Part shown: one piece after another, positions 1 through 7,854 of the stretch
How positions within the stretch are numbered: position 1 is the stretch's first letter
Layout of the letters: each line of letters begins with the position of its first letter
Source of the DNA: Amycolatopsis sp. GM8
Lineage (GTDB): Bacteria > Actinomycetota > Actinomycetes > Mycobacteriales > Pseudonocardiaceae
DNA: 64,000 nt
Direction of reading: 5' to 3'
Assembly: GCF_021653975.1 (NCBI RefSeq)
Contig: NZ_JAJKFK010000006.1
Span: forward strand, 1-64,000
Made by a program: the position numbers and the translations under genes
The notes under the pieces: model-generated
Databases searched by the model: none
Seen by the model: only the letters and a program-made list of their open reading frames with translations
What the model was told of the DNA's origin: nothing

Positions 1-1
1 C

Positions 2-133
2 GTCACGCTGGCGGAGGCCGGCAAGGTCACCATGCGCACCAAGCGGTACCCGTTGCCGGCCGCGGCGGAAGCGCTGGACGATCTCGCGCTGAACCGGGTG
101 CGGGGCCGGGCGGTCCTGGTACCCGAAACATGA
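2..133 (+). CDS. Zinc-type alcohol dehydrogenase, C-terminal end only
   Basis: Only the last 43 residues are inside the window. The tail AEALDDLALNRVRGRAVLVP is the usual C-terminus of medium-chain, zinc-dependent alcohol dehydrogenases (helix followed by a GRAVLVP strand). Its TGA overlaps the ATG of the next gene (ATGA), so it is translationally coupled to the alpha/beta hydrolase. It probably oxidises an alcohol in the same catabolic operon; the substrate cannot be read from this tail. Confidence 0.7.
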   Translation, partial: VTLAEAGKVTMRTKRYPLPAAAEALDDLALNRVRGRAVLVPET

Positions 134-1119
134 CGATGCCGGTCGAGAAAGCGCTTTCTCGCCTCGGGCTCACCTATGCCACCGAGCCCGGCTGGCGGCC
201 GCTCGTGCTGGACCTCCATCTCCCGGAGGAGAGCGTGGCTCCGGTACCCGCGGTGGTCTACGTACACGGCGGCGGTTTCATCAGCGGTTCGCGGGGAATG
301 GGGCCCTGGGCGACGCTGCCGGCCGAGGGCATCGCCGTCGCCACGATCGACTACCGCCTAGCTGCGGAGGCAGGCCATCCGGAGCCGGTCGAGGACGTGC
401 TGGCGGCCATCCGATGGCTTCGCGCTCGCGGCGCCGACTACGGGATCGACGTCGAAAAGATCGCGGGCTGGGGGAGTTCGGCGGGCGGTTACCTCATCGC
501 GCGGGCCGCGTTGTGCGACGACATCCCGGTCGGACATCCGATCGGAGATCACCTCGAGGTCTCCGCCCGCCTGTCCGCGGTCGTGCTCCACTACCCCGTA
601 ACGGATTTTCCGGCGCTGCTGACCGCCGACTTCGCCACCCACCCCGCGTTTCCCGGCATCGCGTCCTTCCTCGGTCTGTCCGGGAATGGGCATGACGTGG
701 CTGCGGCCGGGGCATCGTGCATCGCCGCGGCGTGCGGGGCACGCTATCTGCCGCCTATGTACCTGGGCCACGGTGACCGGGACGCTGGTAGTCCCCTCAG
801 CCAGAGCACCCGTTTACACGACGCGCTACTCGACCGGGGCGGCGAATCGACGCTCGCCGTCGTCCCGGGAGCCGGGCACGCCGACCCCGTCTTCCACACG
901 GCGGGTGTCATCGAGCCCGCGCTTCGTTTTCTTCGCGGTGTCTGGAACCGGACGCCGGCAGATGTCAGAGAGAGAGAATGTGAGACCGATGTCGGAGAAC
1001 AATCCCTTCGCGCGGTTGCGCGAGGTCCCCGCGTTCACCGTGACCAGCAAGGACCTCACCGAAGGACAACCGCTTCCGCCGGCCCAACTGTCGGGCATCT
1101 TCGGAATTCCCGGCGGTGA
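130..1119 (+). CDS. Alpha/beta hydrolase (HSL/esterase type)
   Basis: A cytoplasmic ester or carboxylester hydrolase. The oxyanion-hole motif HGGGF is at residues 46-50, the nucleophile elbow GSSAGG at 115-120 (Ser117), a GDRD acid loop near 215 and the catalytic His near 250 (GAGHAD). This is the hormone-sensitive-lipase layout, normally about 270-300 residues. The start ATG overlaps the stop of the upstream dehydrogenase. Oddity: the frame continues 131 bp into the next gene, adding about 50 residues of arginine-rich sequence without hydrolase character. Another frame has a TGA at 981-983, just before the downstream start, so a frameshift near codon 275 (natural or sequencing error) is likely. 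The core assignment is firm; the 3' end is not. Confidence 0.75.
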   Translation: MTMPVEKALSRLGLTYATEPGWRPLVLDLHLPEESVAPVPAVVYVHGGGFISGSRGMGPWATLPAEGIAVATIDYRLAAEAGHPEPVEDVLAAIRWLRARGADYGIDVEKIAGWGSSAGGYLIARAALCDDIPVGHPIGDHLEVSARLSAVVLHYPVTDFPALLTADFATHPAFPGIASFLGLSGNGHDVAAAGASCIAAACGARYLPPMYLGHGDRDAGSPLSQSTRLHDALLDRGGESTLAVVPGAGHADPVFHTAGVIEPALRFLRGVWNRTPADVRERECETDVGEQSLRAVARGPRVHRDQQGPHRRTTASAGPTVGHLRNSRR

Positions 1120-1528
1120 GGACGTCTCCCCGCAGCTGTCGTGGTCCGGTGCCCCGGAGGGCACGCAGAGCTACGTCGTCACGGTGTACGACCCGGACGC
1201 GCCCACCGGATCGGGCTTCTGGCATTGGGCCGTCGCGGACATTCCCGCCTCGGTGACCGAACTCCCCGCGGACGCCGGCAATGGCACGGCCGATTTGCTG
1301 CCGCCAGGCGCGCTTCAGATCCCCAACGACGCTCGTCTTGCCCGCTACATCGGCGGCGCCCCGCCGGTGGGCCACGGCCGGCATCGGTACTTCATCGTGG
1401 TGCTGGCGCTGGATGTGCCCAGCATCGGGGTCGACGAGAACACCACGCCCGCCTTTCTCACTTTCACAGCCGGCACCCACATACTCGGTCGCGCGGTGTT
1501 GACCGCCACCGCGGAAACCACCGGGTGA
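989..1528 (+). CDS. YbhB/YbcL (PEBP, Raf-kinase-inhibitor-like) protein
   Basis: A 179-residue phosphatidylethanolamine-binding-protein fold. The anion-pocket signatures DPDAPTGSGFWHW (68-80) and GAPPVGHGRHRYF (about 123-134) are both present. Bacterial members are cytosolic and bind small anions or ligands; their physiological role is poorly known. I chose the ATG at 989 (MSENNPF) because a GAGAG stretch precedes it and the PEBP fold starts soon after; an in-frame ATG at 962 is possible. The gene overlaps the nominal 3' end of the hydrolase frame and lies about 50 bp before the cupin gene, so it belongs to the same operon. It may be a carrier or accessory protein; its function is not deduced. 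Confidence 0.8.
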   Translation: MSENNPFARLREVPAFTVTSKDLTEGQPLPPAQLSGIFGIPGGEDVSPQLSWSGAPEGTQSYVVTVYDPDAPTGSGFWHWAVADIPASVTELPADAGNGTADLLPPGALQIPNDARLARYIGGAPPVGHGRHRYFIVVLALDVPSIGVDENTTPAFLTFTAGTHILGRAVLTATAETTG

Positions 1529-1577
1529 CGCTGGAAAAAGATTCCCTGAGAAACGAAACAACAGAAAGGTGACCGAA

Positions 1578-2057
1578 ATGTGCGGCACTACCGCATCGTG
1601 GATTCCCCTCGCCGAGGCGGGGAAGTGGGACCGGGTCGTCACGGCCGTCCGTGTGAAGGACGCGGACCGCATCAAGCAGAACATCGACGCTTATCAAGGT
1701 ATCAACGAAAACACCGTCGACACACGGCATATCTGCATGCTGGTGACGGTGTGCGGACCCGGTGTCGAGGGCTCCACCATCACTCATTATCACCTCGATC
1801 ACGAGACGGCCCTGTACTGCACTGAGGGGAAGGCCGTGATGTTCTGGGGTGACGAGCTGGAGGTCAAGCTCGAGGTCGAGGCCGGTGACTTCGTGTACAT
1901 TCCGCCGTTCACGCCGCACAAGACGTTCAGCCGCAGCCATTCTGAGGGCGCGACCTTCGTGGTCGCCCGCACCGACCCGTTGGAGCAGGAGCGCGTCGTC
2001 GTCACCCCGGAACTCGACGACGGTCGTTGTGAGTCCCGCATCGACTGGGTCGACTGA
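1578..2057 (+). CDS. Cupin-domain protein
   Basis: A 159-residue single-domain cupin. Metal-ligand motif 1 is HYHLDHETALYCTEG (H70, H72, H75/E76) and motif 2 is GDFVYIPPFTPHKTF (H114 as last ligand). Such proteins are metal-dependent isomerases, decarboxylases, dioxygenases or sensors in aromatic and sugar catabolism. The ATG at 1578 is preferred because GAAAGGTGA sits 6 nt upstream; a GTG at 1569 would fall inside that ribosome site. It lies 35 bp upstream of the FAH-family gene. Its partner genes suggest action on a ring-cleavage or lactone intermediate, but the reaction is unknown. Confidence 0.8.
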   Translation: MCGTTASWIPLAEAGKWDRVVTAVRVKDADRIKQNIDAYQGINENTVDTRHICMLVTVCGPGVEGSTITHYHLDHETALYCTEGKAVMFWGDELEVKLEVEAGDFVYIPPFTPHKTFSRSHSEGATFVVARTDPLEQERVVVTPELDDGRCESRIDWVD

Positions 2058-2092
2058 CAACGAACTGGCCGCTCTGGAGAAACCGTAGAATC

Positions 2093-2944
2093 ATGCGTCT
2101 AGTCAATCTCAGCGGTCGCGCACACCTGATTTCCCGGCAGGGCGCGATCGACATCGCCAAGGCCAGCGGGGGCCGGTTCGGTCCGGACCCGATGGACCTC
2201 TTTCCACAATGGCCGGAGTTCCGGTCCTGGGCCGCCGACGCGCCGTGGGATGGCGCCTTGCCCTACCGGACCGCGGATCTGCATGCGCCGGTTCCCCGGC
2301 CGCGTCAGGTCTTCGCGATCGGTCTGAACTACGCGGAGCACGCCGACGAGACCGGGTTGTCGGCGGCGCCGCAGACGCCTTCGGTGTTCACGAAGTTCGC
2401 CAGTTCGCTCACCGGCCCGGCTGGCCGGATCACGCTGAGCGGGTCGTCGGTCGACTGGGAGGTCGAGCTGGTTGTTGTGATGGCCCAGACCACCAGCGGC
2501 ATCACCGCCGCTGATGCGTGGGATCACATCGGGGGCGTCACGGTCGGGCAGGACTTCAGTGATCGTGAAGTCCAGATGCGCGGGCAACCGCCACAGTTCT
2601 CGCTGGGCAAGAGTTTTCCGGGCTTCGGCGCGACCGGTCCGGCTTTGGTGACGCCGGACGAAGTCGACCGCGACGCGCCGTTGCGCCTGCGCTGCTGGCT
2701 CAATGACGAACTCGTCCAAGATGGACACACCGGTCAGATGATTCTCCCCGTCGACGTACTCATCGAACGGATCTCGGCCGTGTGCACGCTCTACCCGGGC
2801 GACCTGATCTTCACCGGTACTCCCGCCGGTGTGGGCATGGGCCGCGTTCCCGCCCGGTACATCGCCGACGGTGACGTGGTCCGCACCCGGATCGAGGGAA
2901 TCGGGGAGATGGAGCACGTCTTCATCGCGCCAGCGGCACCGTAG
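2093..2944 (+). CDS. Fumarylacetoacetate hydrolase (FAH) family protein
   Basis: A 283-residue hydrolase, isomerase or decarboxylase of the FAH family, which acts on beta-diketo acids from aromatic ring cleavage. Visible are the N-terminal cap, the core FAIGLNYAEHADE (74-86), the metal-binding set E123/E125 in DWEVELVVV and D154 in GQDFSDR, and the C-terminal FTGTPAGVGMG loop. It is last in the dehydrogenase-hydrolase-PEBP-cupin-FAH operon and is followed 5 bp later by a perfect hairpin. FAH members also include acylpyruvases, 2-hydroxyhepta-2,4-diene-1,7-dioate isomerases and 5-oxopent-3-ene decarboxylases, so the exact reaction stays open. Confidence 0.85.
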   Translation: MRLVNLSGRAHLISRQGAIDIAKASGGRFGPDPMDLFPQWPEFRSWAADAPWDGALPYRTADLHAPVPRPRQVFAIGLNYAEHADETGLSAAPQTPSVFTKFASSLTGPAGRITLSGSSVDWEVELVVVMAQTTSGITAADAWDHIGGVTVGQDFSDREVQMRGQPPQFSLGKSFPGFGATGPALVTPDEVDRDAPLRLRCWLNDELVQDGHTGQMILPVDVLIERISAVCTLYPGDLIFTGTPAGVGMGRVPARYIADGDVVRTRIEGIGEMEHVFIAPAAP

Positions 2945-2949
2945 CTGGT

Positions 2950-2973
2950 GGCTCCACCCGGCCGGGTGGAGCC
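2950..2973 (+). terminator. Hairpin after the FAH gene
   Basis: Two perfect 12-bp arms, GGCTCCACCCGG and CCGGGTGGAGCC, begin 5 bp after the FAH stop codon. No T-run follows, as is common for actinomycete terminators. It probably ends the left-edge catabolic operon. Confidence 0.65.
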
Positions 2974-2988
2974 GCCGGGTGGAGGCCT

Positions 2989-3234
2989 TCAGCTGTTTCT
3001 GCGCCAGCCGAGGTTCGGCGCGACGTGTTCGGCGATGTTGTCCAGCAGCCGGAGGTTCTCGGTCACGCCGAGCAGGTTGGGGATCGTGACCAGAAGAGTG
3101 TCCGCGGCGCTGACGGCTTCGTCCTTCACCAGGCCTTCCGTGATCGCGTCGGGCTCGCCGATGAAATAGAGCGCGACCTTGTCCTGAATCTCGATCCGGT
3201 CGATGCGGCACTGGATCCGATCGTGATCTGGCAT
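2989..3234 (-). pseudogene. C-terminal remnant of a luciferase-like (LLM) flavin monooxygenase
   Basis: The open frame encodes 81 residues. Its tail DTLLVTIPNLLGVTENLRLL, then HVAPNLGWR, is the characteristic C-terminus of F420- or FMN-dependent LLM oxidoreductases, which are normally about 330-380 residues. The N-terminal 75 percent is missing; upstream sequence is unrelated. An ATG happens to open the frame, but a functional protein is unlikely. It is one of three neighbouring decayed genes (2.9-4.7 kb). Confidence 0.6.
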
Positions 3235-3278
3235 GGTGGGCTCCCTGAATTCCGAATTTCCGACTTGTTGGAAACCGC

Positions 3279-3529
3279 TTGGCGAAGGTGTTCGCTGGGC
3301 TTAGTGACGAGAGCCGACTCACCGTTGTGCGGTTGCTGCTTGATGGTGAGTTGCGCACGGCGGGTGCGATTGCGGAACTGGTGTCGCCGCCCACGTCGAC
3401 CTGCTCGTATCACCTGTCAAAGCTGCTATCCCTGTGCTGCGCCGCGCGGAGCTCGACGATTAGTTTCCCGGGCTTCTTGACCCTGTCCGGCAGACCGCAC
3501 TCGTGGACGCCCAACAGGCTTGGCACTGA
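3279..3529 (+). pseudogene. ArsR-family regulator, broken
   Basis: The start encodes a winged helix typical of ArsR (LSDESRLTVVRLLLDGELRT, then AIAELV and CSYHLSKL). Right after the recognition helix the frame is lost. Another frame continues RRAELDD, a stop, then FPGLLDPVRQ, which resembles the usual ArsR C-terminus (RRxDLDxRFPGLLD). The gene therefore has an internal deletion with frameshift and at least one stop. It may once have controlled the divergent LLM gene. Confidence 0.55.
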
Positions 3530-3577
3530 AGGGAGATCCCCGGGCGTGCGGACATGAGGGTGATGACGGCGGTGGGC

Positions 3578-4690
3578 TCAGCGATGTGATGAGCGACCCC
3601 AGGAGGCGGGCCAGCCCACTGCGAGGTATTGAGTTTCGAGGTATTCGTGGAGTCCGTCGCATGCGCCTTCGCGGCCGAGGCCGCTTTGCTCGACGCCGCC
3701 GAAGGGTGCTGATGGCTCGGAAACGAGCCCGCGGTTGATGCCGACCATGCCCGCGTCGATGGCCTCGCCGAGTCGTATCGCGTGGCGCAGGTCGCCGGCG
3801 TGGACGTAGGCGGCCAGGTCTTGTTCGGACTCGTTGACCATGCGCAGCAGTTCGTTCTCGTGTCGCCAGTGGACGATGGGTGCGACCGGGCCGAGGATTT
3901 CCTCGTGGATGATTCGGGCGTCCGGCGGTACGTTGGTGAGTACGGTGGATGCGAAGAAATTCCCTTTGCTATCGGTGGGAAGCTCTTGCGCGTAGAAGCG
4001 GTTCGCCGCGGTGCAGGCTTGTCCGCTGTTGCGGAACTTCGCGATCATGGCCCCGTCCACCGCGGCGTCGAGGTCGACGTCCGCGGTCACCACGAACGGG
4101 GCGTTGCCGCCCAGTTCCGTCGATACATTCACGACCCGCTCGGCTGCTTACCGCAGCAGTGTCCGGCCGACCGGTGTGGAGCCGGTGAAGGGGAGCTTGC
4201 GGACCCGGGAATCGGCCAGCCAGGCACCGACCACGGCGGAGGCGGAGCTCGTCGTCACGATGTTGACCACGTTGTCGGGCATGCCGGCTTCGGTGAGCGC
4301 CATGCGATCGCGGGCGCGGGCCAGGCTTTGCGCGTGATCATGGCGGCGGGGAAGTTCCCCCCGCGTGACCAGTGCGGCGATGCCGATGGCCGTTGGGTCA
4401 CCACCGTGCGGGTGCCGCCGGCCGGGGATGGTCCATAGTGTCCGTTGGGGCGCACGGCTTGTTCGGCATACCAACGGAAGAACTCGGCCGCGAAGGCGAC
4501 GTCGCCACGGGCGTCCGTTCGTGATTTGCCGTTCTCGCCCACGATCAGCTCGGTCAGCTGGTTCTGGTTGCGCATCAGCAATCGAAGGCGCGGTGCAGGA
4601 TTTCCGAGCGACGGCGCGCCAGGGTACCCGCCCACCCGTCGGCGGCTGCAGCGGGCCGTGTCATGACATCGGTGTTTGCGGTTAGTACTT
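3578..4690 (-). pseudogene. Succinate-semialdehyde dehydrogenase-like ALDH, decayed
   Basis: Pieces of one NAD(P)-dependent aldehyde dehydrogenase are spread over several frames. The N-terminal part contains GENGKSRTDARGDVAFAAEF and YGPSPAGG. A deletion falls where the PWNFP motif should be. The middle contains VVGAWLADSRVRKLPFTGST. The C-terminal part contains ELGGNAPFVV, the catalytic GQACTAANRF, and GREGACDGLHEYLETQYLAV. The middle and C-terminal parts share a frame and are separated by TAA at the position of the conserved Gln in LLRQAAERV, so a CAA to TAA nonsense mutation is visible. At least one frameshift, one deletion and one stop make it non-functional. The order of motifs matches GabD-type enzymes of about 460 residues. 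Confidence 0.75.
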
Positions 4691-4792
4691 CTCGGCGCTC
4701 GGCCAGCGCCGAAAACACCGTTCGATCTTGTTACAGACCCCAACGTGTGAACAGCATGGCTCCGTCTCGCGCACGCCTCGTTTGACGCTAAG

Positions 4793-5953
4793 TCAGCGAG
4801 GCGTGATGGATACGCCAGCAGCCCAAACGGCTTTGATCGCGAGGTCGGGACTGAGCGCCACCACGTCGGCTGCATAGCCGGGAGCGAGCGCACCAAGCCT
4901 TCTCGCCAGACCGAGCGCTTCGGCTGGGACAGCAGTGAGCGCCGCGACGGCCTGCCGCAACGTCATGCCACCGAGCTTGACGGCGTTCAGGAGTGCGATG
5001 TCTTGGGTGAGCGTCGAGCCTGCGATCGTGTCAGTACCGGCAACGCGGGCAATACCGTGGTTGACGCTGACGCTCAAGGATCCCAGCCGGTAAGTCCCGT
5101 CCGGAGAGCCGGCAGCAGCCATTGCGTCGGTGATCAACGCGACGCGGTCCGGTACTGCACGGAACAGAGTGAGTGCGACGACCGGTGCGACGTGGACGCC
5201 ATCGAGGATGAGTTCGAGGCTGACTCGGTCGTCGGCGACGGCAGCCGCGACCGGTCCTGGGTTGCGATGGTGGATACCGGGCATCGCGTTGAACGTGTGT
5301 GTGAGCAGGGTTGCGCCAGCGTCGAAGGCAGCGCGGGCCTGGTCGTAGGTGGCGACGGTGTGTCCCACGGCGGTGAGGACGTCGTGGTCCACGAGGTGCC
5401 GGATCGCGTCGGTTGCCCCCGTCAGCTCGGGTGCGATTGTGACCTGCCGGAGGGCGCCGTCGGCGGCTTCGAGGAGCTTGTCGATGGTCTGCCGGGCCGG
5501 GTCGAGGAGGAAACCGCGTTCATGCGCCCCCTGGTTATGAGCGGAGAGGAACGGGCCTTCGAGGTGCACGCCGAGTACGAGCGGGTCTTCGGCCATGACC
5601 TCGCGAATCGTGGCGAGGGACCGGGTGAGGGCCGGGATTGGGTTTGCGACGAGGCTGAGTACCGACCGGGTGGTGCCGTGGCGGCGATGCATCGCGAGGG
5701 CGGCAAGGATCTCGTCAGCGGCGTTGTCATAAGCCCCGCTTGCACCCCCGTGCCCGTGGAGGTCGATGAATCCGGGCACGAGGGTGGCGTCGCCAAGATC
5801 GGCGAACTGGTCCGCGGCGGGCGCGTCCGGTCCGCTGCCGACGGCGCGGATGATGCCGCCAGCGGCGAAAATCCAGGCGTCGGTCGTGTCGGTGTAGGCG
5901 TCGATGGCGCGCGCCGCACGCAGCAACGTTGTCTTGGTAGGAGTGTCGGTCAC
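4793..5953 (-). CDS. nagA: N-acetylglucosamine-6-phosphate deacetylase
   Basis: A 386-residue cytosolic amidohydrolase that removes acetate from GlcNAc-6-P to give glucosamine-6-P. The family signature is complete: HGHGG at 66-70, LEGPFL (E132), GHT (H198), THTFNAM (H219), DGVHV (H254) and the catalytic TDAM (D276). Translation starts at a GTG that overlaps the nagB stop (GTGA), so the two are translationally coupled. It is last in the SIS-nagB-nagA operon. The nearby decayed dehydrogenase is not part of the unit. Confidence 0.95.
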   Translation of the reverse strand: MTDTPTKTTLLRAARAIDAYTDTTDAWIFAAGGIIRAVGSGPDAPAADQFADLGDATLVPGFIDLHGHGGASGAYDNAADEILAALAMHRRHGTTRSVLSLVANPIPALTRSLATIREVMAEDPLVLGVHLEGPFLSAHNQGAHERGFLLDPARQTIDKLLEAADGALRQVTIAPELTGATDAIRHLVDHDVLTAVGHTVATYDQARAAFDAGATLLTHTFNAMPGIHHRNPGPVAAAVADDRVSLELILDGVHVAPVVALTLFRAVPDRVALITDAMAAAGSPDGTYRLGSLSVSVNHGIARVAGTDTIAGSTLTQDIALLNAVKLGGMTLRQAVAALTAVPAEALGLARRLGALAPGYAADVVALSPDLAIKAVWAAGVSITPR

Positions 5954-6735
5954 TGGTTGCGCTGCCGGTTCGGCTTGTTGGCGTACGTGTACTTGTAGTA
6001 GTCCGCATGCTTGAGCTTCGACGCCGCGGCCTCGTCAACGGCAACCGTCACGTGCTCGTGCAGTTGCAGCGCACTGCCCGGAACGAACGAGGACAGCGGC
6101 CCCTCGACCGAGGCCGCGGCGGCGTCCGCCTTCGCCGACCCCTGTGCCACCAACACGAGCTCCCTGGCCTCGAGGATCGTGCCGAGCCCCTGCGTCACGC
6201 AGTGCGTCGGAACCCGGTCCAGCGAGTCGAAGAAGCGCGCGTTCGCCTCACGCGTGGACGGAGCGAGCGTCTTGATGCGCGTCCGGGAGGCGAACGACGA
6301 CGTCGGCTCGTTGAACCCGATGTGCCCGTTGGCACCGATGCCGAGGATCTGCACGTCCACACCGCCCGCGGCACGGATCGCGGCGTCGTACTCATTCGCC
6401 GCGAACTCGAGGTCGTCGGCGAGGCCGTCCGGCATCCGCACGCGGGAGGGGCCGAACCCGAGCGGACCGACGACGTCCCGAGCGATCACCGATGCGTACG
6501 ACTCGGGGGGCTCGGGCGGGATGCCGACGTACTCGTCGAGGGCGAACCCGCGCGCCTGGGCGAACGAGATCTCTCTGGCGTCGACCCGGCGCTGCAGATC
6601 GGCGTAGATACCCTGCGGGCTGGAACCGGTCGCAAGACCGATGACGGCGGACGGCTTCTTCGCGACGACCGAGGCGATCTTGGCCGCAGCGACGCGACCG
6701 ACTTCAGCCGGCGTGGACAGGATGATGATCTCCAA
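5950..6735 (-). CDS. nagB: Glucosamine-6-phosphate deaminase
   Basis: A 261-residue enzyme that converts glucosamine-6-P to fructose-6-P and ammonia. Motifs are LATGSSP (34-40, phosphate loop), LDEYVG (66-71, catalytic Asp67) and LGIGANGHIGFNEP (131-144, catalytic His). I chose the TTG at 6735: it gives the family-standard N-terminus MEIIILSTPAEVG and has AAGGA 7 nt upstream. An upstream in-frame start would add ten atypical residues. It joins nagA by a GTGA overlap and lies 64 bp after the SIS gene. Confidence 0.95.
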   Translation of the reverse strand: MEIIILSTPAEVGRVAAAKIASVVAKKPSAVIGLATGSSPQGIYADLQRRVDAREISFAQARGFALDEYVGIPPEPPESYASVIARDVVGPLGFGPSRVRMPDGLADDLEFAANEYDAAIRAAGGVDVQILGIGANGHIGFNEPTSSFASRTRIKTLAPSTREANARFFDSLDRVPTHCVTQGLGTILEARELVLVAQGSAKADAAAASVEGPLSSFVPGSALQLHEHVTVAVDEAAASKLKHADYYKYTYANKPNRQRNQ

Positions 6736-6799
6736 GAGGCATTCCTTCGCCAGTTGTTGAGTCACACAACAGGGGCATGGTGAGGCCGTGCGAGGAGCG

Positions 6800-7546
6800 T
6801 CAGGGCTCGATCGGCCGCACCCGCTGGGCGTACATTGCCTCGAGGGCCTCGTTGGCGGTATCGCCGTCGGGAAGGTTCATTGACCGGTAGACCGGCGGCC
6901 GCAGTCCCGCCTCGATGTACTTGCGGCAGATGCCTTCGGTCAGGAGCTCGACGATCACCACACCTGCGAGCGAGGAGACAGCTCCCGTGCGGGTGCCGTC
7001 GGGAAGTTCAAGTGCGGCGTCTCCGGTCGGGGCACCTGTGTCGATCACGACGTCGCCGTATTCGTAGAGCTTCCTGCCCGACGTGGCGCGGGTAGCGACC
7101 TGCGAGCTGTGCTGCATCGAGGTGATCACGACCAGCTTGTGGCCGCGCTCCGTGACAAGCCGAGCCATCTCGACGACAGAGCCGTTGATGCCCGAGTTCG
7201 AGACGATGAGGAAGCAGTCCTCCGGACGTGCCCCGGTGAAGTCGAAAACGGACTGCGCAAACGCGGGGTTCCGCTCGAGCGTTGGGTCGAGAAGGTCCTT
7301 CGGATCCAGGTCGCCGTAGGTCGACAGGTCACTGATGCGCACGAGATTGACGGGAAGCAGCCCCCCGGCGCGTCCACTCATCTCGTGGACGATCACGCGC
7401 GAGTGTCCGGTGCCGAAGGCTTGCAGCACGCCGCCTGCAAGCATTGATTCGGCGATCAGCTCTACGGCAGCGTCGACATTCCCGAGCTGCGTCGCAGCGA
7501 TGCGATCGATGGTGCGGTGAGACAGCTCGAGGTAGTCGTATTCCAT
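6800..7546 (-). CDS. SIS-domain sugar-phosphate-binding protein (UPF0309 type)
   Basis: A 248-residue sugar isomerase (SIS) fold. The first phosphate loop FGTGHS is at 44-49 and the second, IVSNSGINGSVVE, at 114-126. This family sits in amino-sugar operons of many bacteria and its reaction has not been firmly established; proposed roles include isomerase, etherase or deglycase chemistry on phosphosugars. The ATG at 7546 has CGGAGG 6 nt upstream; an upstream in-frame start would add 28 residues lacking family character. It is first in the operon with nagB and nagA and is transcribed from the divergent region carrying two DasR-like operators. Confidence 0.85.
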   Translation of the reverse strand: MEYDYLELSHRTIDRIAATQLGNVDAAVELIAESMLAGGVLQAFGTGHSRVIVHEMSGRAGGLLPVNLVRISDLSTYGDLDPKDLLDPTLERNPAFAQSVFDFTGARPEDCFLIVSNSGINGSVVEMARLVTERGHKLVVITSMQHSSQVATRATSGRKLYEYGDVVIDTGAPTGDAALELPDGTRTGAVSSLAGVVIVELLTEGICRKYIEAGLRPPVYRSMNLPDGDTANEALEAMYAQRVRPIEP

Positions 7547-7615
7547 CGTGTTCCTCCGTTGGTCGAGTGGGCAGTGCTTCGCGATCGCTAGGACAATCGG
7601 ATCACTCACCGTCGT

Positions 7616-7631
7616 ACTGGACCGTACCACT
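7616..7631. promoter_or_regulatory. DasR-like operator 1 (dre)
   Basis: ACTGGACCGTACCACT matches the DasR-responsive element ACTGGTCTAGACCACT at 12 of 16 positions, with both outer half-sites (ACTGG, ACCACT) intact. It lies 70 bp upstream of the SIS gene start and probably controls the SIS-nagB-nagA operon through the GntR/UTRA protein encoded at 9410. Confidence 0.65.
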
Positions 7632-7703
7632 TTATCAAGTTGTTAACGCCGAGTTTCGGCTGTTGACAGAAAACAATGCTCGATGCCAAGGTGGGCCAAC
7701 TCA

Positions 7704-7719
7704 ACTGGTACGGACCACT
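7704..7719. promoter_or_regulatory. DasR-like operator 2 (dre)
   Basis: ACTGGTACGGACCACT matches the dre consensus at 13 of 16 positions and is nearly the inverse of operator 1 (11 of 12 core positions). The two sites are 88 bp apart in the divergent promoter region. This copy is placed to control the permease-gntR-nanE-kinase operon. The 224 bp from here to the permease start contain no convincing gene. Confidence 0.65.
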
Positions 7720-7854
7720 TAGGAGAGGTTATGCACAGGGAGACCAACGGCGCTCGGGCTGTGCTGACGCTGCCGGCGGCATCAGCGTCGAGCGGCCGCA
7801 CCACATGCAACGAAGCGCAAGGCAACGACGTCCGTTCGGAGAAGGGAGACGGCC

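Noticed and set aside
7663..7690. TTGACA at 7663 as a -35 element for the permease operon
   Set aside because: No acceptable -10 sequence at 16-18 bp spacing.
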